The notes: generated by a model not told the origin, from the sequence alone. DNA of 64,000 nt from an uncultured Candidatus Saccharibacteria bacterium (GCA_938041555.1 CALIAC010000011.1:1-64000), one strand, 5' to 3'. Numbered from the stretch's first letter, positions 1 through 9,305 are shown. A program made the numbers and translations.

Positions 1-330
1 ACCACTAACGAAGGTAAAGTCCTCTACTGTTACTTCTACAACAGAGCGCTTGTTGCCGTCCTTATCGTCGTAGCTACGCTGGTCGAGGCGACCACTGACG
101 AGCAGCGGGCTACCCTTCTTCACATATTGCGCGATGGTTTCGCCAGTCCGCCCCCAGGCTACACAGTTAATGAAGCTGGTTTGGTCTTGGTTTTGGCCAT
201 TTTGGTTGCGCCATGTGCGAGTGACCGCTAGTGTAAAATTCGCAACGTTCTGCCCACTTGCTGTGGTGCGTACCTCTATATCGCGCGTCAAATTGCCCAT
301 CAAAATAACTTTGCTAAATCCTCGAGCCAT
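1..330 (-). CDS. ssb: Single-stranded DNA-binding protein, C-terminus cut by window edge
   Basis: Binds single-stranded DNA during replication, repair and recombination. The visible 110 codons begin MARGFSKVILMGNLTRD and carry the bacterial SSB OB-fold pattern: the GNLTRD strand, the TASGQNVANFTLA segment and FINCVAWGRTGE. The acidic C-terminal tail lies beyond position 1. The ATG at 328-330 is preceded by a strong AGGAGG a few bases upstream, which decides the start. It lies 48 bp downstream of rpsF on the same strand and is probably co-transcribed, as in the common rpsF-ssb-rpsR operon; rpsR would be outside the window. Confidence 0.97.
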   Translation of the reverse strand, partial: MARGFSKVILMGNLTRDIEVRTTASGQNVANFTLAVTRTWRNQNGQNQDQTSFINCVAWGRTGETIAQYVKKGSPLLVSGRLDQRSYDDKDGNKRSVVEVTVEDFTFVSG

Positions 331-378
331 ATATCCTCCTCGATTCTTTACTGTGGTTATTAGTTGTTGTGGTAATTT

Positions 379-723
379 TTACTCTTCTGTCTGGCGGCTA
401 GCTTCGCGCGCTTTGGCCTCGGCCATCAGCTTGCGGCCCTTCTCGTCCACCTTGACGAGCAAGTAGCGGATCACATCGTCAGAGATATTCAGCGCATTGC
501 TGATCTTGAGCGGTGCATCGGCAGGCAGCGCCACCTCAAAGTACACATACACCGCAAAGTCTTCCTTCTTAATACTATACTGCAGCTTTTTCTTGCCCCA
601 GTTGTCTTCGCTGGTAATAGAGCCACCAGCGCCGAGCACCAGCTCACGCACCTTAGCAAGTGGTGCCTCAAGGTTTGATTCGAGATCTGGCCGAATCAAA
701 ACCGTTAGTTCATATTGTTTCAT
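379..723 (-). CDS. rpsF: Small ribosomal subunit protein bS6
   Basis: bS6 of the 30S platform, which pairs with bS18. The protein starts MKQYELTVLIRPDLES and contains the family's single ferredoxin-like domain, with WGKKKLQYSIKKEDFAVYVYFEV in the middle and the DDVIRYLLVKVDEK strand. Length is 114 aa, normal for bS6. The reading frame stays open 8 codons further upstream, but AAGGAGG lies 7 nt before the ATG at 721-723, so the shorter form is chosen. It is the first gene of the rpsF-ssb operon, and a promoter is visible just upstream. Confidence 0.96.
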   Translation of the reverse strand: MKQYELTVLIRPDLESNLEAPLAKVRELVLGAGGSITSEDNWGKKKLQYSIKKEDFAVYVYFEVALPADAPLKISNALNISDDVIRYLLVKVDEKGRKLMAEAKAREASRQTEE

Positions 724-787
724 ATGTAAACCTCCTTTGGGATCCATATGGATGTTTATCCGGACGATAAACTTAGGTTAATAACGC

Positions 788-821
788 ATTATATTATACG
801 CGAGACAGCCCGCAAAGTCTA
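788..821 (-). promoter_or_regulatory. Sigma-70-type promoter of rpsF-ssb
   Basis: On the minus strand a TATAAT (793-798, with a second overlapping TATAAT at 788-793) lies 17 bp from TAGACT (816-821), a 4/6 match to TTGACA. It would give a 5' leader of about 60 nt before rpsF. In long autoregulated leaders bS6-bS18 binds mRNA; I did not establish such a fold here. Confidence 0.6.
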
Positions 822-3656
822 GCGAGGTACAGGGGTGCAGCGGTGTTGTACTTTTTGCTTTTTCATTTTTTTGTATTTATCTTGGCTCTACTCTATACAC
901 GGCTATTTATATTATTAGGTGAGCACCCAGGCTTCTTTTCCCACACGCTCACCCATCCCGCCATAAGCCAGTTGGCAGTGCAGTGCAGTATAGTCATACA
1001 CTTCACCCACATTTTCAAAAAAATAATTATAGTATAGTGCTACAATTCGCTTGCTTCGCCCCATCACTATACTTAATGTATTATGTCCATATACTATTAT
1101 ATATAAGCACACAAGAATACCTTTTGAGCTCTATCGCATTTAGAAAACATTATTTATCACACGTCAAAATATGAAAAAATGAACCACCCGTACTTGTCGT
1201 GTATATATTACTTTGTCTTTCGCTCTTTTAGCTTTTTTAATGATGCGATGTATCTGCAAAAATTATCGAGCCAGTTTTCGCTTGTGCTTATTTTGCTATC
1301 GCTTCTGCCTAAAGCGAAGTATCGTTTTGCTGTCTCTTTGCGCATTTTTGTCAGAGCCGCCTATGACACTCCATGGAGCCATTATGCCCGTCTCATTTTT
1401 GCACACTACTTATATAGAGTCAGCTGCTCCACCTCCATACATCGCACATTTGCACCAGCATTTTGCTATCTATTTTTATATCATCAAATAGCCTATGTCG
1501 CAAAATGTGAAAATTTTGAAAGCTCCATTTGTGCCATCCACGACGCATTATTATTTTTTATACAAGTCATACATCGCATCCCCATTGAATCGTGTATATG
1601 TAATAACCATGACCACTATGTACTGCTTGCGTTTATCGTACATTTACTCATACTCAATATACAATTAGCCACCTACGCTCAAAAATACGAAAATATCACC
1701 ATACTAACCCACTCACTAGATCATACACATCACACTCCATTCATTTTTTGACTTCGCACTCACACTCTGAGGTTGTTTTATACACCTTATGCTTTGCTAT
1801 ACTAATTATGCCTATCTCACCATCAACTATCCTTTACTTGCATTATGCAACCGATCATAAAAATTTGCTATGCTATCGTATTGGCATGACGCAGACGCAA
1901 ATCCAGCTATCACCACATCCTCACAAATCACCCTCTTAGCCACAAAGTTACTCGCGCCTACCATACATTTTGGCTCACCAATGCCTACTATTTTGACCCT
2001 CGTCGCACCCATCTGCTTGGTTATGCAAATTTTACTACCAAGCCTATCGTTGAATAATTTTCTACTGTTTTCATACATCCTCTCCGCACCAATTGTACAT
2101 CGTCATACCTCGCGGTACACAAAAATCTCACCCCTCACACCATCATCGCATCGCACTATTTCAAAAATCATCATTTTTTATTCGCGGTCAATCAGCTGCT
2201 GCCACACATGCTTCGCATATCATACACATCTCACCAAAATTATCACATTCGTTTGGCATGCACTAGTTGTCATCGTTTCTTGACGTTATATTTTTGCATT
2301 ACTTTGTCTGGTATATTTTAGCGCTCGCTAAATTTTTATCATGAATATAATAATATATCGTTCATTACGCGTAACAGGATCTCGCCTTCCTTAGCTTAGC
2401 CTTTACATCACACGCAAGTCTCTTGCTGGCACACGCGCCACACAGATTATAGTCAAAACAAGACAGCTATTTGCTAAAACGAGTTCATCAACTGCTTCAT
2501 CTCACCACCTCACATTCATTTTTGCAGATTTCCCTAATCAAAAATGTGAAAATTTTGCACTGTTACAGTACGCATTTCATTTTTCATCACACATACTGTA
2601 CACCGTCTCTATCTTTCTATCTAGCTGTACCAATTTTTACATACTCATTCACAAATTTGCACGCAAATGTACATATCACTATGATACTAATTTTATATTT
2701 ACTACCAAACAATCCATTCTTGCATCATTCATCGCTCGCATAGTAGCAAAAAATATTTTGCACGCGCATTATGTTGCAAAGTTGCGAACGTTTTTGCTGG
2801 GCATTACTAATTTTTTATTAATAACAAATAGTCCATCAGCGTTTTTTATTACAGCGTCGCAATGCGCCATTATTTTTTGTCACGTATGTAGTATCCGCTT
2901 GCTGCTCTAGTCGTCGAAAAATCATTTTCTTGCAATAGTACACTTCTATCACTCTTTCTGTATGCGAAAATATCGCAGCATATACATCGCACACCAATTA
3001 GAACGGACAAAAAATAATATTCTACTACAGAATAATTATTAATAATGTAGTGCTCACTCATATTTTTGCAAATCGTTTTGCAAAATTGTCTCAGCTACTG
3101 CAAAAAATACTCGTCGCTCTGCATTGCACTTTGTCGTTTTCTCATCTTTGACTTTTTGTATTTCAATTCATACTACACTAATGGTTAATTCACTTTGAGG
3201 CCACTCAAATTCTCATCAATATAGCAACAATAAATAACATGAACGAATTCTCTCATTATTCATACTCTCTCACTGCTCCCTCGCTTGTGTTATGTGTAGT
3301 ATTATATACAAAAAAGATGCATTCGATAAAGCAATCGGCTCACTTTGCACACAAAATACTCATCACCATGCCCTATGTATAGTACATTATCATATCTATG
3401 CTTTTTTAAATTTACCATCCACTGCTCTGAACATATTCTTGTTATGTTCAGACATTCTCTTGCTCACTCTCAAGCAATTTATAATGCACAAAGAGAATCA
3501 ATATAGCACACAAATACCTGTACGGCATAAATGCTGCATCATTTTCTTACTACAACGCGCACATTGCACCAACCAATACATGCACTACTCAAAAGTTCAA
3601 TGGCATAGTACGCACCCCTCGTTTATTCTTTGCAATCACCATAGATTTTTTGCACA
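822..3656. other. About 2.8 kb with no credible gene; AT-rich and G-poor on the plus strand
   Basis: No recognisable gene, RNA gene or mobile element. Plus-strand frames stay open by chance (up to 190 codons at 1179-1751) because G is scarce and stop codons are therefore rare. These frames lack ribosome binding sites and give low-complexity, Cys/His/Tyr/Ile-rich translations resembling no protein. C greatly exceeds G on the plus strand (24 C to 6 G in 2101-2160). TTTTGCA words recur, and there is a 9-bp inverted repeat at 3064-3085. Neighbouring genes on both sides are minus-strand, so the skew fits a leading-strand mutation bias acting on unconstrained DNA, but the size is unusual for such a compact genome. 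Confidence 0.6.
3064..3085. repeat. AT-rich inverted repeat inside the non-coding block
   Basis: TTTTGCAAA at 3064-3072 and its exact reverse complement TTTGCAAAA at 3077-3085 are separated by TCGT. TTTTGCA-type words recur elsewhere in the block (near 1395, 2553, 2756, 3649), so this may be a protein-binding site or a by-product of composition. Confidence 0.4.
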
Positions 3657-3690
3657 GAAAAACCAGTGCTCTATGTGCACTGGTTTTCTC
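3657..3690 (-). terminator. Rho-independent terminator after the 246-aa hypothetical gene
   Basis: Stem AAAACCAGTGC / GCACTGGTTTT with a 7-nt loop. On the minus strand it is followed by a run of T after GCACTGG. T-runs on both sides mean it could work in both directions. Confidence 0.8.
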
Positions 3691-3707
3691 TCGCCTATAA
3701 CTAGCCT

Positions 3708-4448
3708 TTATGCAGCGAGTGAGAAGTCTCCTTGAACCAAACCAAGCTCATCACCATACTCAAGCCGTTGCGACTCTGTAGTCGGAACCAGCACAATACC
3801 ACTTGCAGTGCTAAGCTCGCCATCAATCACATCACCTTGGTCTGTGATCATCTGCGGGCCTTCGCCTGGCTCACCCTGAATAATGCCATACACAACAGGG
3901 GCACTATCAATCACCTCTTGATCTGGGCGCTTTCCAACATAGAATCCAATCAATGAGCCGATTACCCCTTCTTCCGCTCCACCATCTTCGCCTAAAGAAA
4001 TCGCCGCTTCTTGGTGGGATAGCGACGACTCAATTGCGGAATACAGCGATGATACATCGCTTTGGGCGTCCTTAGGGCTCTTAAAGTCGCTAACAATAGG
4101 CACAACATACGGGACATCGTTGATCTCAATGACATCACCAATTGCCAAGCCAAGCTCATCGCGCAGCTTGGATAATTTATTATGAATGGTATCAATGTGC
4201 TGGTCTGTCATCTCTGCCATCGACAGCGCAAACAGCGGCCCAAGCTCACGCTGCAGCCAGCCTCGAACCTCTTGAACAGACGGCAGCTCAAGGGCATTCG
4301 GCTTGCCGTAGCGATCATTAAACTCTTTGTCTGTCGGCCCATTTCCATCATTTGCTGTGTCGTATTTTGAATATTTTGTTTCGCCCACTGGCGGTTTGTC
4401 ACTTCTTGCGAAGGACTTTTCTCTTGTGTTATTGGTATACTCACTCAT
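3708..4448 (-). CDS. Hypothetical acidic soluble protein
   Basis: I do not recognise this 246-aa protein. It is acidic and soluble, with no signal peptide or membrane segment. Residues 1-50 are polar and likely disordered (MSEYTNNTREKSFARS...). A helical stretch follows near 55-100 (EVRGWLQRELGPLFALSMAEM). The C-terminal half is beta-rich with Val/Ile strands separated by Gly/Asp turns (VVYGIIQGEPGEGPQMI, ASGIVLVPTTES). A GGAG about 13 nt upstream of the ATG is a weak ribosome binding site. A TATAAA 4 nt before the ATG also exists, so the start signal is ambiguous. It is transcribed alone and ends in a clear terminator. Confidence 0.75.
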   Translation of the reverse strand: MSEYTNNTREKSFARSDKPPVGETKYSKYDTANDGNGPTDKEFNDRYGKPNALELPSVQEVRGWLQRELGPLFALSMAEMTDQHIDTIHNKLSKLRDELGLAIGDVIEINDVPYVVPIVSDFKSPKDAQSDVSSLYSAIESSLSHQEAAISLGEDGGAEEGVIGSLIGFYVGKRPDQEVIDSAPVVYGIIQGEPGEGPQMITDQGDVIDGELSTASGIVLVPTTESQRLEYGDELGLVQGDFSLAA

Positions 4449-5070
4449 AGCTTTTTATACTCCGCACTATGATTTTGGTTAACGGCATTGGCTCCTTTCT
4501 GCCGATTCCTCCCTGCTGCGTACGTTGTGGCGTTGGCAGCGTGGTAGTAAGTAATCGTATCAACTTGCATTATAGCACAAAACCAGCGCCTGCAAAGCTA
4601 TTTTTGGCCTTATTTTCGTATTATTTTCCCCATATGTACCCCTGTCGTACCAGTGGTGGCTATTTGGACGATAATTATATATTTTTCGCAAGCATTTTGG
4701 TCTTGATTACGCGTTTTTCTCCTTACGAGTAGCACCCCTACTCTCTACTCTCTACTCTCCTCTGCTCTGTCACTGCATGTGTGTAGAGCAAATATCAGCA
4801 TGATGATACTACCCTACTCCAGCGCTGAAATAACTCTTATAGTGATGAAGAGCTAGCTACTAGCGAAGCTGCCCAGTTCTAAGGCGCTGTATGCAGATTC
4901 TGCTGTGTAGCCTAGAGTCTAGATCTTATCCAAACCAATGCTAGACGGCCTCTCATGCCCCACCAAAGGCAAATCAACATGCATAGCATACCCCTGTTAT
5001 GCCAGGCTCTGCGGCAAACCACAGCACACCATCCACTATCACAGTCACTTACTATGCAGCCATAGCTAAA
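4449..5070. other. Intergenic stretch without a gene
   Basis: No coding frame with a ribosome binding site and no recognisable RNA. The only structure I see is a short pyrimidine tract of CTCTA-type repeats near 4738-4762. Confidence 0.6.
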
Positions 5071-5095
5071 CCGCCCAAGGATATACCTCGGGCGG
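5071..5095 (-). terminator. Hairpin terminator after rpsG
   Basis: Stem CCGCCC-AAGG / CCTC-GGGCGG, 24 nt past the rpsG stop. On the minus strand it is followed only by TTTAG, so the U-tract is weak; attenuation or processing is also possible. Confidence 0.6.
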
Positions 5096-5118
5096 CTGCG
5101 TATACTGCGCTGCGGAGC

Positions 5119-5598
5119 TTAGCCGCGAGCAAAGTGGGCAAAGGCGCGGTTGGCCTCGGCCATCTTGTGGGTGTCTTCCTTTTTCTTGAAGGCGACGCCA
5201 GTTTGGTTGCAGGCATCAACGATCTCTGTTGCTAGGCGCTTGCTGTACGGCATACCACTCTTAGAGCGAGCCGCTTGCACCAACCACATAAAGGCAAAGT
5301 GCTGCTGGCGATGACCCTGGATGGGGAATGGAATCTGGTAGTTCGCACCACCAACGCGGCGGCTCTTTACCTCAAAGCTGGGGCTGATGTTCTTGATGCA
5401 GGTCTCAAACACTTCCAGTGGGTCCTCACTCTTGAGGCTTCGTGCAGCTTGCTCGAGCGCACTGTAGACAGCCCGCTCAGCAACTTGCTTTTTGCCGTCT
5501 AGCATCGATTTGTTAATCAAGCGCTGCACCAGCACCGACTGGTACTTGCGGTCTGGCTTGATGGTGCGCTGGAGTTTTTTCGTGACTTTACGAGGCAT
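5119..5598 (-). CDS. rpsG: Small ribosomal subunit protein uS7
   Basis: uS7 nucleates assembly of the 30S head and contacts the decoding region. The 159-aa sequence starts MPRKVTKKLQRTIKPD and contains the conserved LINKSMLDGKKQVAERAVYSAL and VGGANYQIPFPI-type segments, ending MAEANRAFAHFARG. Length is normal. It follows rpsL by 2 nt on the same strand, the usual rpsL-rpsG order. The expected next genes of the str operon (fusA, tuf) are not here: a hairpin ends the unit. Confidence 0.97.
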   Translation of the reverse strand: MPRKVTKKLQRTIKPDRKYQSVLVQRLINKSMLDGKKQVAERAVYSALEQAARSLKSEDPLEVFETCIKNISPSFEVKSRRVGGANYQIPFPIQGHRQQHFAFMWLVQAARSKSGMPYSKRLATEIVDACNQTGVAFKKKEDTHKMAEANRAFAHFARG

Positions 5599-5600
5599 GG

Positions 5601-6014
5601 TTAGTTACCCTCCTTCTTGGCGCCGTACTTGCTGCGGCCTTGCTTACGCTTCGACACCCCTTGCAGGTCGAGTGCGCCACGGACGATGTGGTAGCGCACA
5701 CCTGGGAGGTCTGGCACACGGCCACCCCGGACGAGCACCACCGCGTGCTCCTGCAGGTTGTGGCCTTCGCCGCCAATGTAGGCCCAGACTTCGTGGCCGT
5801 TGGTGAGGCGCACACGAGCCACCTTGCGCATGGCGGAGTTTGGCTTCTTGGGGGTCTTGGTCGTTACCTTGACGCAGACGCCACGCTTGAGCGGTGCATT
5901 TTGGTCGTAGTAGCGCACCTTGAGTGCGTTGTGGATGCGCCCCAGCGCTGGCGACTTCGACTTCCGAGCCGCCGTCTTGCGTGGCTTGCGCACCAATTGG
6001 TTAATGGTTGGCAT
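5601..6014 (-). CDS. rpsL: Small ribosomal subunit protein uS12
   Basis: uS12 forms part of the decoding centre. Starting [13 protein letters not shown], it has the conserved [22 protein letters not shown] core and the [17 protein letters not shown] loop that carries the K/R residues of the accuracy centre. Length is 137 aa. The frame is open 14 codons upstream, but AAGGAGAATTGC directly precedes the ATG at 6012-6014, and MPTINQ is the family start. It leads a two-gene operon with rpsG and has a well-defined promoter 210 bp upstream. Confidence 0.97.
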   Translation of the reverse strand: MPTINQLVRKPRKTAARKSKSPALGRIHNALKVRYYDQNAPLKRGVCVKVTTKTPKKPNSAMRKVARVRLTNGHEVWAYIGGEGHNLQEHAVVLVRGGRVPDLPGVRYHIVRGALDLQGVSKRKQGRSKYGAKKEGN

Positions 6015-6226
6015 GCAATTCTCCTTATTGCTTATTGTTCGGCTTCTATTGCCCACCCCACTGTTGGATTAGTAGTGTGAGCATAGAGTGCCTGTCGCTG
6101 GTTTATAGTAGCCCAGCATCTGTATGTACGATTATGGAGCAGCACCTCCGCCTCGTGTCTGTACCTTCTCCGCCAGGCAGCGCACTCACACCAGCGCCCC
6201 ACCCCGAGAAGAGGAAACTCGTGGGT

Positions 6227-6256
6227 ATTATAGCATAGCGTTGTGTAGGAAGGCAA
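6227..6256 (-). promoter_or_regulatory. Extended -10 promoter of rpsL-rpsG
   Basis: On the minus strand TGC-TATAAT (6227-6235) is separated by 18 bp from TTGCCT (6251-6256). It predicts an rpsL leader of roughly 200 nt, long for this genome and possibly regulatory. Confidence 0.65.
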
Positions 6257-6523
6257 ATACGCCGCAGCGCAAAAATCCATACTTATTCCTAGTACCACGC
6301 GATGAGGTGTAAAGCTTATTAGTCGTCATATTTTGGTGCTGGGAGATCAACATCTGGGCAGTGTCGCTTCTTCTACGCGCCTGCTCTATTCTCTACTTCT
6401 CTTCCTAATCCAAATACTGAACATCCTCAAAATATATTCATAATCATCGCGATGTGGAGAAAAAACGCAAGGCGCGATATCATACCACACGTTGGACAGA
6501 TAATCCCTGTCGTCCCCACCCCA

Positions 6524-6532
6524 TGCTATACT
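6524..6532 (+). promoter_or_regulatory. Leaderless-type extended -10 of pheA
   Basis: TGC-TATACT ends 6 nt before the ATG at 6539; no Shine-Dalgarno lies between. Transcription should begin at or next to the A of the start codon. Confidence 0.7.
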
Positions 6533-6538
6533 AATCTC

Positions 6539-7345
6539 ATGCATATTGCCATCCAAGGTCAAGCAGGGTCGTTTCATGAGCAGGCAGCGCAGCAGTGGTT
6601 TGGGCCACAGGTCGATACCGTGCCGTGTACGACGTTTCGCGATGTTTTTCACACGCATGCGACTGGCCAAGCCGAGGGCATCGTTGTGGCGGTGGAGAAC
6701 ACGGTCTATGGGACAATCAACGAGCCGTACCACCACCTCGAGGCATGCCCGCTACCCATCATTGGTGAGGTGCGCCTTGCCATTGAGCAGATGCTCATCA
6801 CATTGCCTGGTGCTCACCTGGCTGATATTACCGAGGTGTATTCGCACCCTGTCGCACTTGCGCAGTGCCAGCGCTTTCTTGCCGCCGAGCTACCCCATGC
6901 GGTGCAGAATGAATTTTTCGACACAGCGGGAGCGGTCGCCTATATCAAAGCAGCCGGCGACCCGCACAAAGCCGCCATCGCTGGCCAGGCTGCTGCTACC
7001 CTCCATCACCTACCCATCCTGCGCCGTAGCATCCAAGATAGCCACGATAACATCACCCGCTTCATCGTTCTCGCTCCAGGCCACGCACCAGTCCGTGCCA
7101 ACCGCGCCACGCTCGTCGTCACGACCAATCACCAGCCTGGTGCACTACTTGAGGTATTGCGTATCTTCGCCGCGGCAGGCATCAATATCAGCAGCCTGCA
7201 GTCTCAGCCTATCGTTGGCCAGCCCTGGCAATACAAATTCTTTCTCGTCGTCGACAGCGCAGGCGCCCCACTCCAGCATGCCCTGCGCGCCATTGAGCAA
7301 AGCGGCCACACTGTACGGCTGCTGGGTGAGTATTGTGCGGGGTGA
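6539..7345 (+). CDS. pheA: Prephenate dehydratase with ACT domain
   Basis: Converts prephenate to phenylpyruvate in phenylalanine synthesis. The 268-aa protein has a type II periplasmic-binding-like catalytic domain (about residues 1-180) ending in the catalytic TRF motif (HDNITRF, near residue 172), and a C-terminal ACT domain with the GALL and LQSQP versions of the GALV/ESRP phenylalanine-binding motifs. The mono-functional form (no chorismate mutase) is about the usual 270-280 aa. The start MHIAIQGQAGSFHE is the family start and fits the leaderless promoter. It stands alone on the plus strand, with no other aromatic-pathway gene in the window, which is odd for a presumed amino-acid auxotroph. 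Confidence 0.93.
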   Translation: MHIAIQGQAGSFHEQAAQQWFGPQVDTVPCTTFRDVFHTHATGQAEGIVVAVENTVYGTINEPYHHLEACPLPIIGEVRLAIEQMLITLPGAHLADITEVYSHPVALAQCQRFLAAELPHAVQNEFFDTAGAVAYIKAAGDPHKAAIAGQAAATLHHLPILRRSIQDSHDNITRFIVLAPGHAPVRANRATLVVTTNHQPGALLEVLRIFAAAGINISSLQSQPIVGQPWQYKFFLVVDSAGAPLQHALRAIEQSGHTVRLLGEYCAG

Positions 7346-7398
7346 TACATATAACCATGCTTATCTCCAGCGCACAAGAATATATTTAGATTGAGCCA

Positions 7399-9174
7399 CT
7401 AGAGCAATTCATCATCATCTTGAAGGGTCGAAAGATATTCCTCAGCTGTTGACCGGTCAAGGCCTCCAGCGATAAGCCCTCTACCATAGTACTTGAGCCA
7501 CCAAGTAGGAAAAGCATCAAGCAAACAGCGTGTCATTTGGCGGTTATCGTTGTTGATGTGCGCCAATGTATTAAGGTTATCAAGAATGGTTTTTCTCTCC
7601 ATATATTCAAGGTCAGACTGCACGACGTCGTGCATAATGCGCTGCCGTGTTGCATCATCACACGGTAGCTCACCTACTGTATTAGTCATATACTGGAGCC
7701 AATTGTCAAAATCTCGTTGGTCCAGGATTCGCTCTGGAGCCTTCGGCTCGCTGTGGTAACCAATCGGGTCATTGCGTATCACTTTCAAGAGGCCATTCGT
7801 ATACTCAGCATCAGCCCCTGCTGCAATGAGCCGATCTGCTATAGCGTTGCCATCATCAACCACTCGATAAGGATATGGATACTGACAAACAAATCGACGA
7901 TCCAATATCGTTATAACCTCTACACCTTGCTGATACAAATGCCTGGCACGCATGGCAGTCTTAATATTATCAAGGTATTTATCATACTCCATTGTTTTGA
8001 TAAGATCATCGCGGCTTTCATCACTCAGTCGGTCAATTCTATCAACGAAATAATTTTTACTCATATTCCATACACGACCTTCGTCACCCTCAACCACCGT
8101 CCAGTACAACTCATCATAACCAATCATCTCTGCAATTCGGTCAAAGTCTGCTACATAATCGCGCCCCTCTAGCAGCTGACTAGCTCGCGGATCAACATCC
8201 AAGCCAAAGCCTTCAATTCTCTCATTCAGCCACAAGAATTCTAGGTCTTCTGTCGTCAGCTCCTCACCTGCGTGCACCCGTCGCTCCATGTCTGTGAGGC
8301 GTCTCGTGTTTCCCTCACCATCATTGGTGTAGTTGGGGCTATGTTGGCTAGCAATTCGCTCGTACTTCGTCCACGAGCCGGTCGTTGCTTGGTATACCTC
8401 TTGCTTCGTCTCATTATCAGCGCTATCAGCAAGAGCCGCAGCATAGAGCGCAGCAAAGTCCCCCCTGCCTAGCAGCGGTGCCAGCTGGTCGTCCACTTCA
8501 CGCTCGCCACGAATCACCCCTTGGTCAATGGCATCATACACCTGCGCCAGCGCCTCAGCATTGAGCTCTGGCCAAGGTGCAGTAGTCGAGCCAGTACGCT
8601 TCTTAAATTCTCCCTTAGCTTTGTCGTACTCGCCCATCGTCTTGAGCGATTCCCAGACATATACCTTGAACCAGTCTGGATATACATGCTCATTCTCATC
8701 GCTGCGTAGATATGTTGACCACTGCGTGAGGCTCTCAGCTTGGTCAGCTTGGACGGTATCCACCAGACGCTGCTTTTCTTCTAGGCTTAGCACTACCTCG
8801 CCTTGGCCACGCTTGCGAGTAATCCGTTCTTGCAGGGCAAAATACGCTTCTGGCACAGCTTGCTTTTTGATAAGTAAGTCAGCAATCTCCTCTTGCACGA
8901 ACCGAGCGTCTGGGTGTGTAATGCTGCAGTAGCCACTCTCCAGCACCGCCGCTATCTTGGCTTCGTGATTACCCAGCCTGCGATGGGTTGGCTGGTGAAC
9001 GTGGTGGTTATGCTCATTGTGCGTGTCATCACTACGATGAGCTGGCTGCTCATGTGTGATTATTCTCGCGATGCGCAGTGCTCCGTCGCCAAGGTTGTGA
9101 TGGAACATACCAAGGAGTTTCTCTCCAGTTGGTGATGATGCAATAAATTGTTCTGGTGATTTTGGCTTTGGCAT
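7399..9174 (-). CDS. Hypothetical large soluble protein
   Basis: I do not recognise this 591-aa protein. It is cytoplasmic by appearance: no signal peptide or membrane segment. A His-rich segment lies near residues 45-65 (DDTHNEHNHHVHQPTHRR), which could bind metal or be disordered. The rest is mostly charged and helical (EEIADLLIKKQAVPEAYFALQERITRKR), with a Tyr/Trp-rich C-terminal part (WWLKYYGRG). An extended -10 (TGGTATAAT) lies about 35 bp upstream. A weak GGGGA precedes the ATG by 11 nt. It is a single-gene unit between pheA (convergent) and ftsK. Confidence 0.8.
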   Translation of the reverse strand: MPKPKSPEQFIASSPTGEKLLGMFHHNLGDGALRIARIITHEQPAHRSDDTHNEHNHHVHQPTHRRLGNHEAKIAAVLESGYCSITHPDARFVQEEIADLLIKKQAVPEAYFALQERITRKRGQGEVVLSLEEKQRLVDTVQADQAESLTQWSTYLRSDENEHVYPDWFKVYVWESLKTMGEYDKAKGEFKKRTGSTTAPWPELNAEALAQVYDAIDQGVIRGEREVDDQLAPLLGRGDFAALYAAALADSADNETKQEVYQATTGSWTKYERIASQHSPNYTNDGEGNTRRLTDMERRVHAGEELTTEDLEFLWLNERIEGFGLDVDPRASQLLEGRDYVADFDRIAEMIGYDELYWTVVEGDEGRVWNMSKNYFVDRIDRLSDESRDDLIKTMEYDKYLDNIKTAMRARHLYQQGVEVITILDRRFVCQYPYPYRVVDDGNAIADRLIAAGADAEYTNGLLKVIRNDPIGYHSEPKAPERILDQRDFDNWLQYMTNTVGELPCDDATRQRIMHDVVQSDLEYMERKTILDNLNTLAHINNDNRQMTRCLLDAFPTWWLKYYGRGLIAGGLDRSTAEEYLSTLQDDDELL

Positions 9175-9208
9175 AGATGATTCCCCGTGTATTACTGCAA
9201 TAATTATG

Positions 9209-9237
9209 ATTATACCATCGCCTATGATGCAAGTAAA
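9209..9237 (-). promoter_or_regulatory. Promoter of the 591-aa gene
   Basis: Minus-strand TGG-TATAAT (9209-9217) with TTTACT (9232-9237, 4/6 match to TTGACA) at 17 bp spacing. Confidence 0.6.
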
Positions 9238-9305
9238 ATTCAGCCGAGACTCTCCGTTCTCACCTTTTAAGACTCACCGTAAGCCTGCGTGCAAACTGCG
9301 CCGCC

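Larger units (their letters stand above)
6015..6538. other. Divergent intergenic region between rpsL and pheA
   Basis: Holds the rpsL promoter (6227-6256), an rpsL leader of about 200 nt, and the pheA promoter at its right edge. A minus-strand open frame at 6386-6736 overlaps the pheA start region in reverse and is taken as a shadow. Confidence 0.6.

Noticed and set aside
1179..1751. 190-codon plus-strand open frame in the gene-free block
   Set aside because: No ribosome binding site or promoter spacing, a translation with no fold-like pattern, and stop codons are rare here simply because G is scarce.
1870..2283. 137-codon plus-strand open frame in the gene-free block
   Set aside because: Same reasons: no start signal, low-complexity translation, overlaps other equally open frames.
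822..3656. Chromosomal origin marked by DnaA boxes
   Set aside because: I found no clear cluster of TTATCCACA-like boxes on either strand, and genes on both sides run in the same direction, so no skew switch is visible in the window. Origin remains only a possibility.
4738..4762. CTCTA-type pyrimidine repeat as a regulatory microsatellite
   Set aside because: Only a few imperfect units and no adjacent start site; not enough to support a function.
5119..6014. Complete str operon including fusA and tuf
   Set aside because: Only rpsL and rpsG are present; a hairpin and 600 bp of gene-free DNA follow rpsG.
6386..6736. 116-codon minus-strand frame opposite the pheA start
   Set aside because: It overlaps the well-supported pheA coding region in reverse and lacks a start signal.
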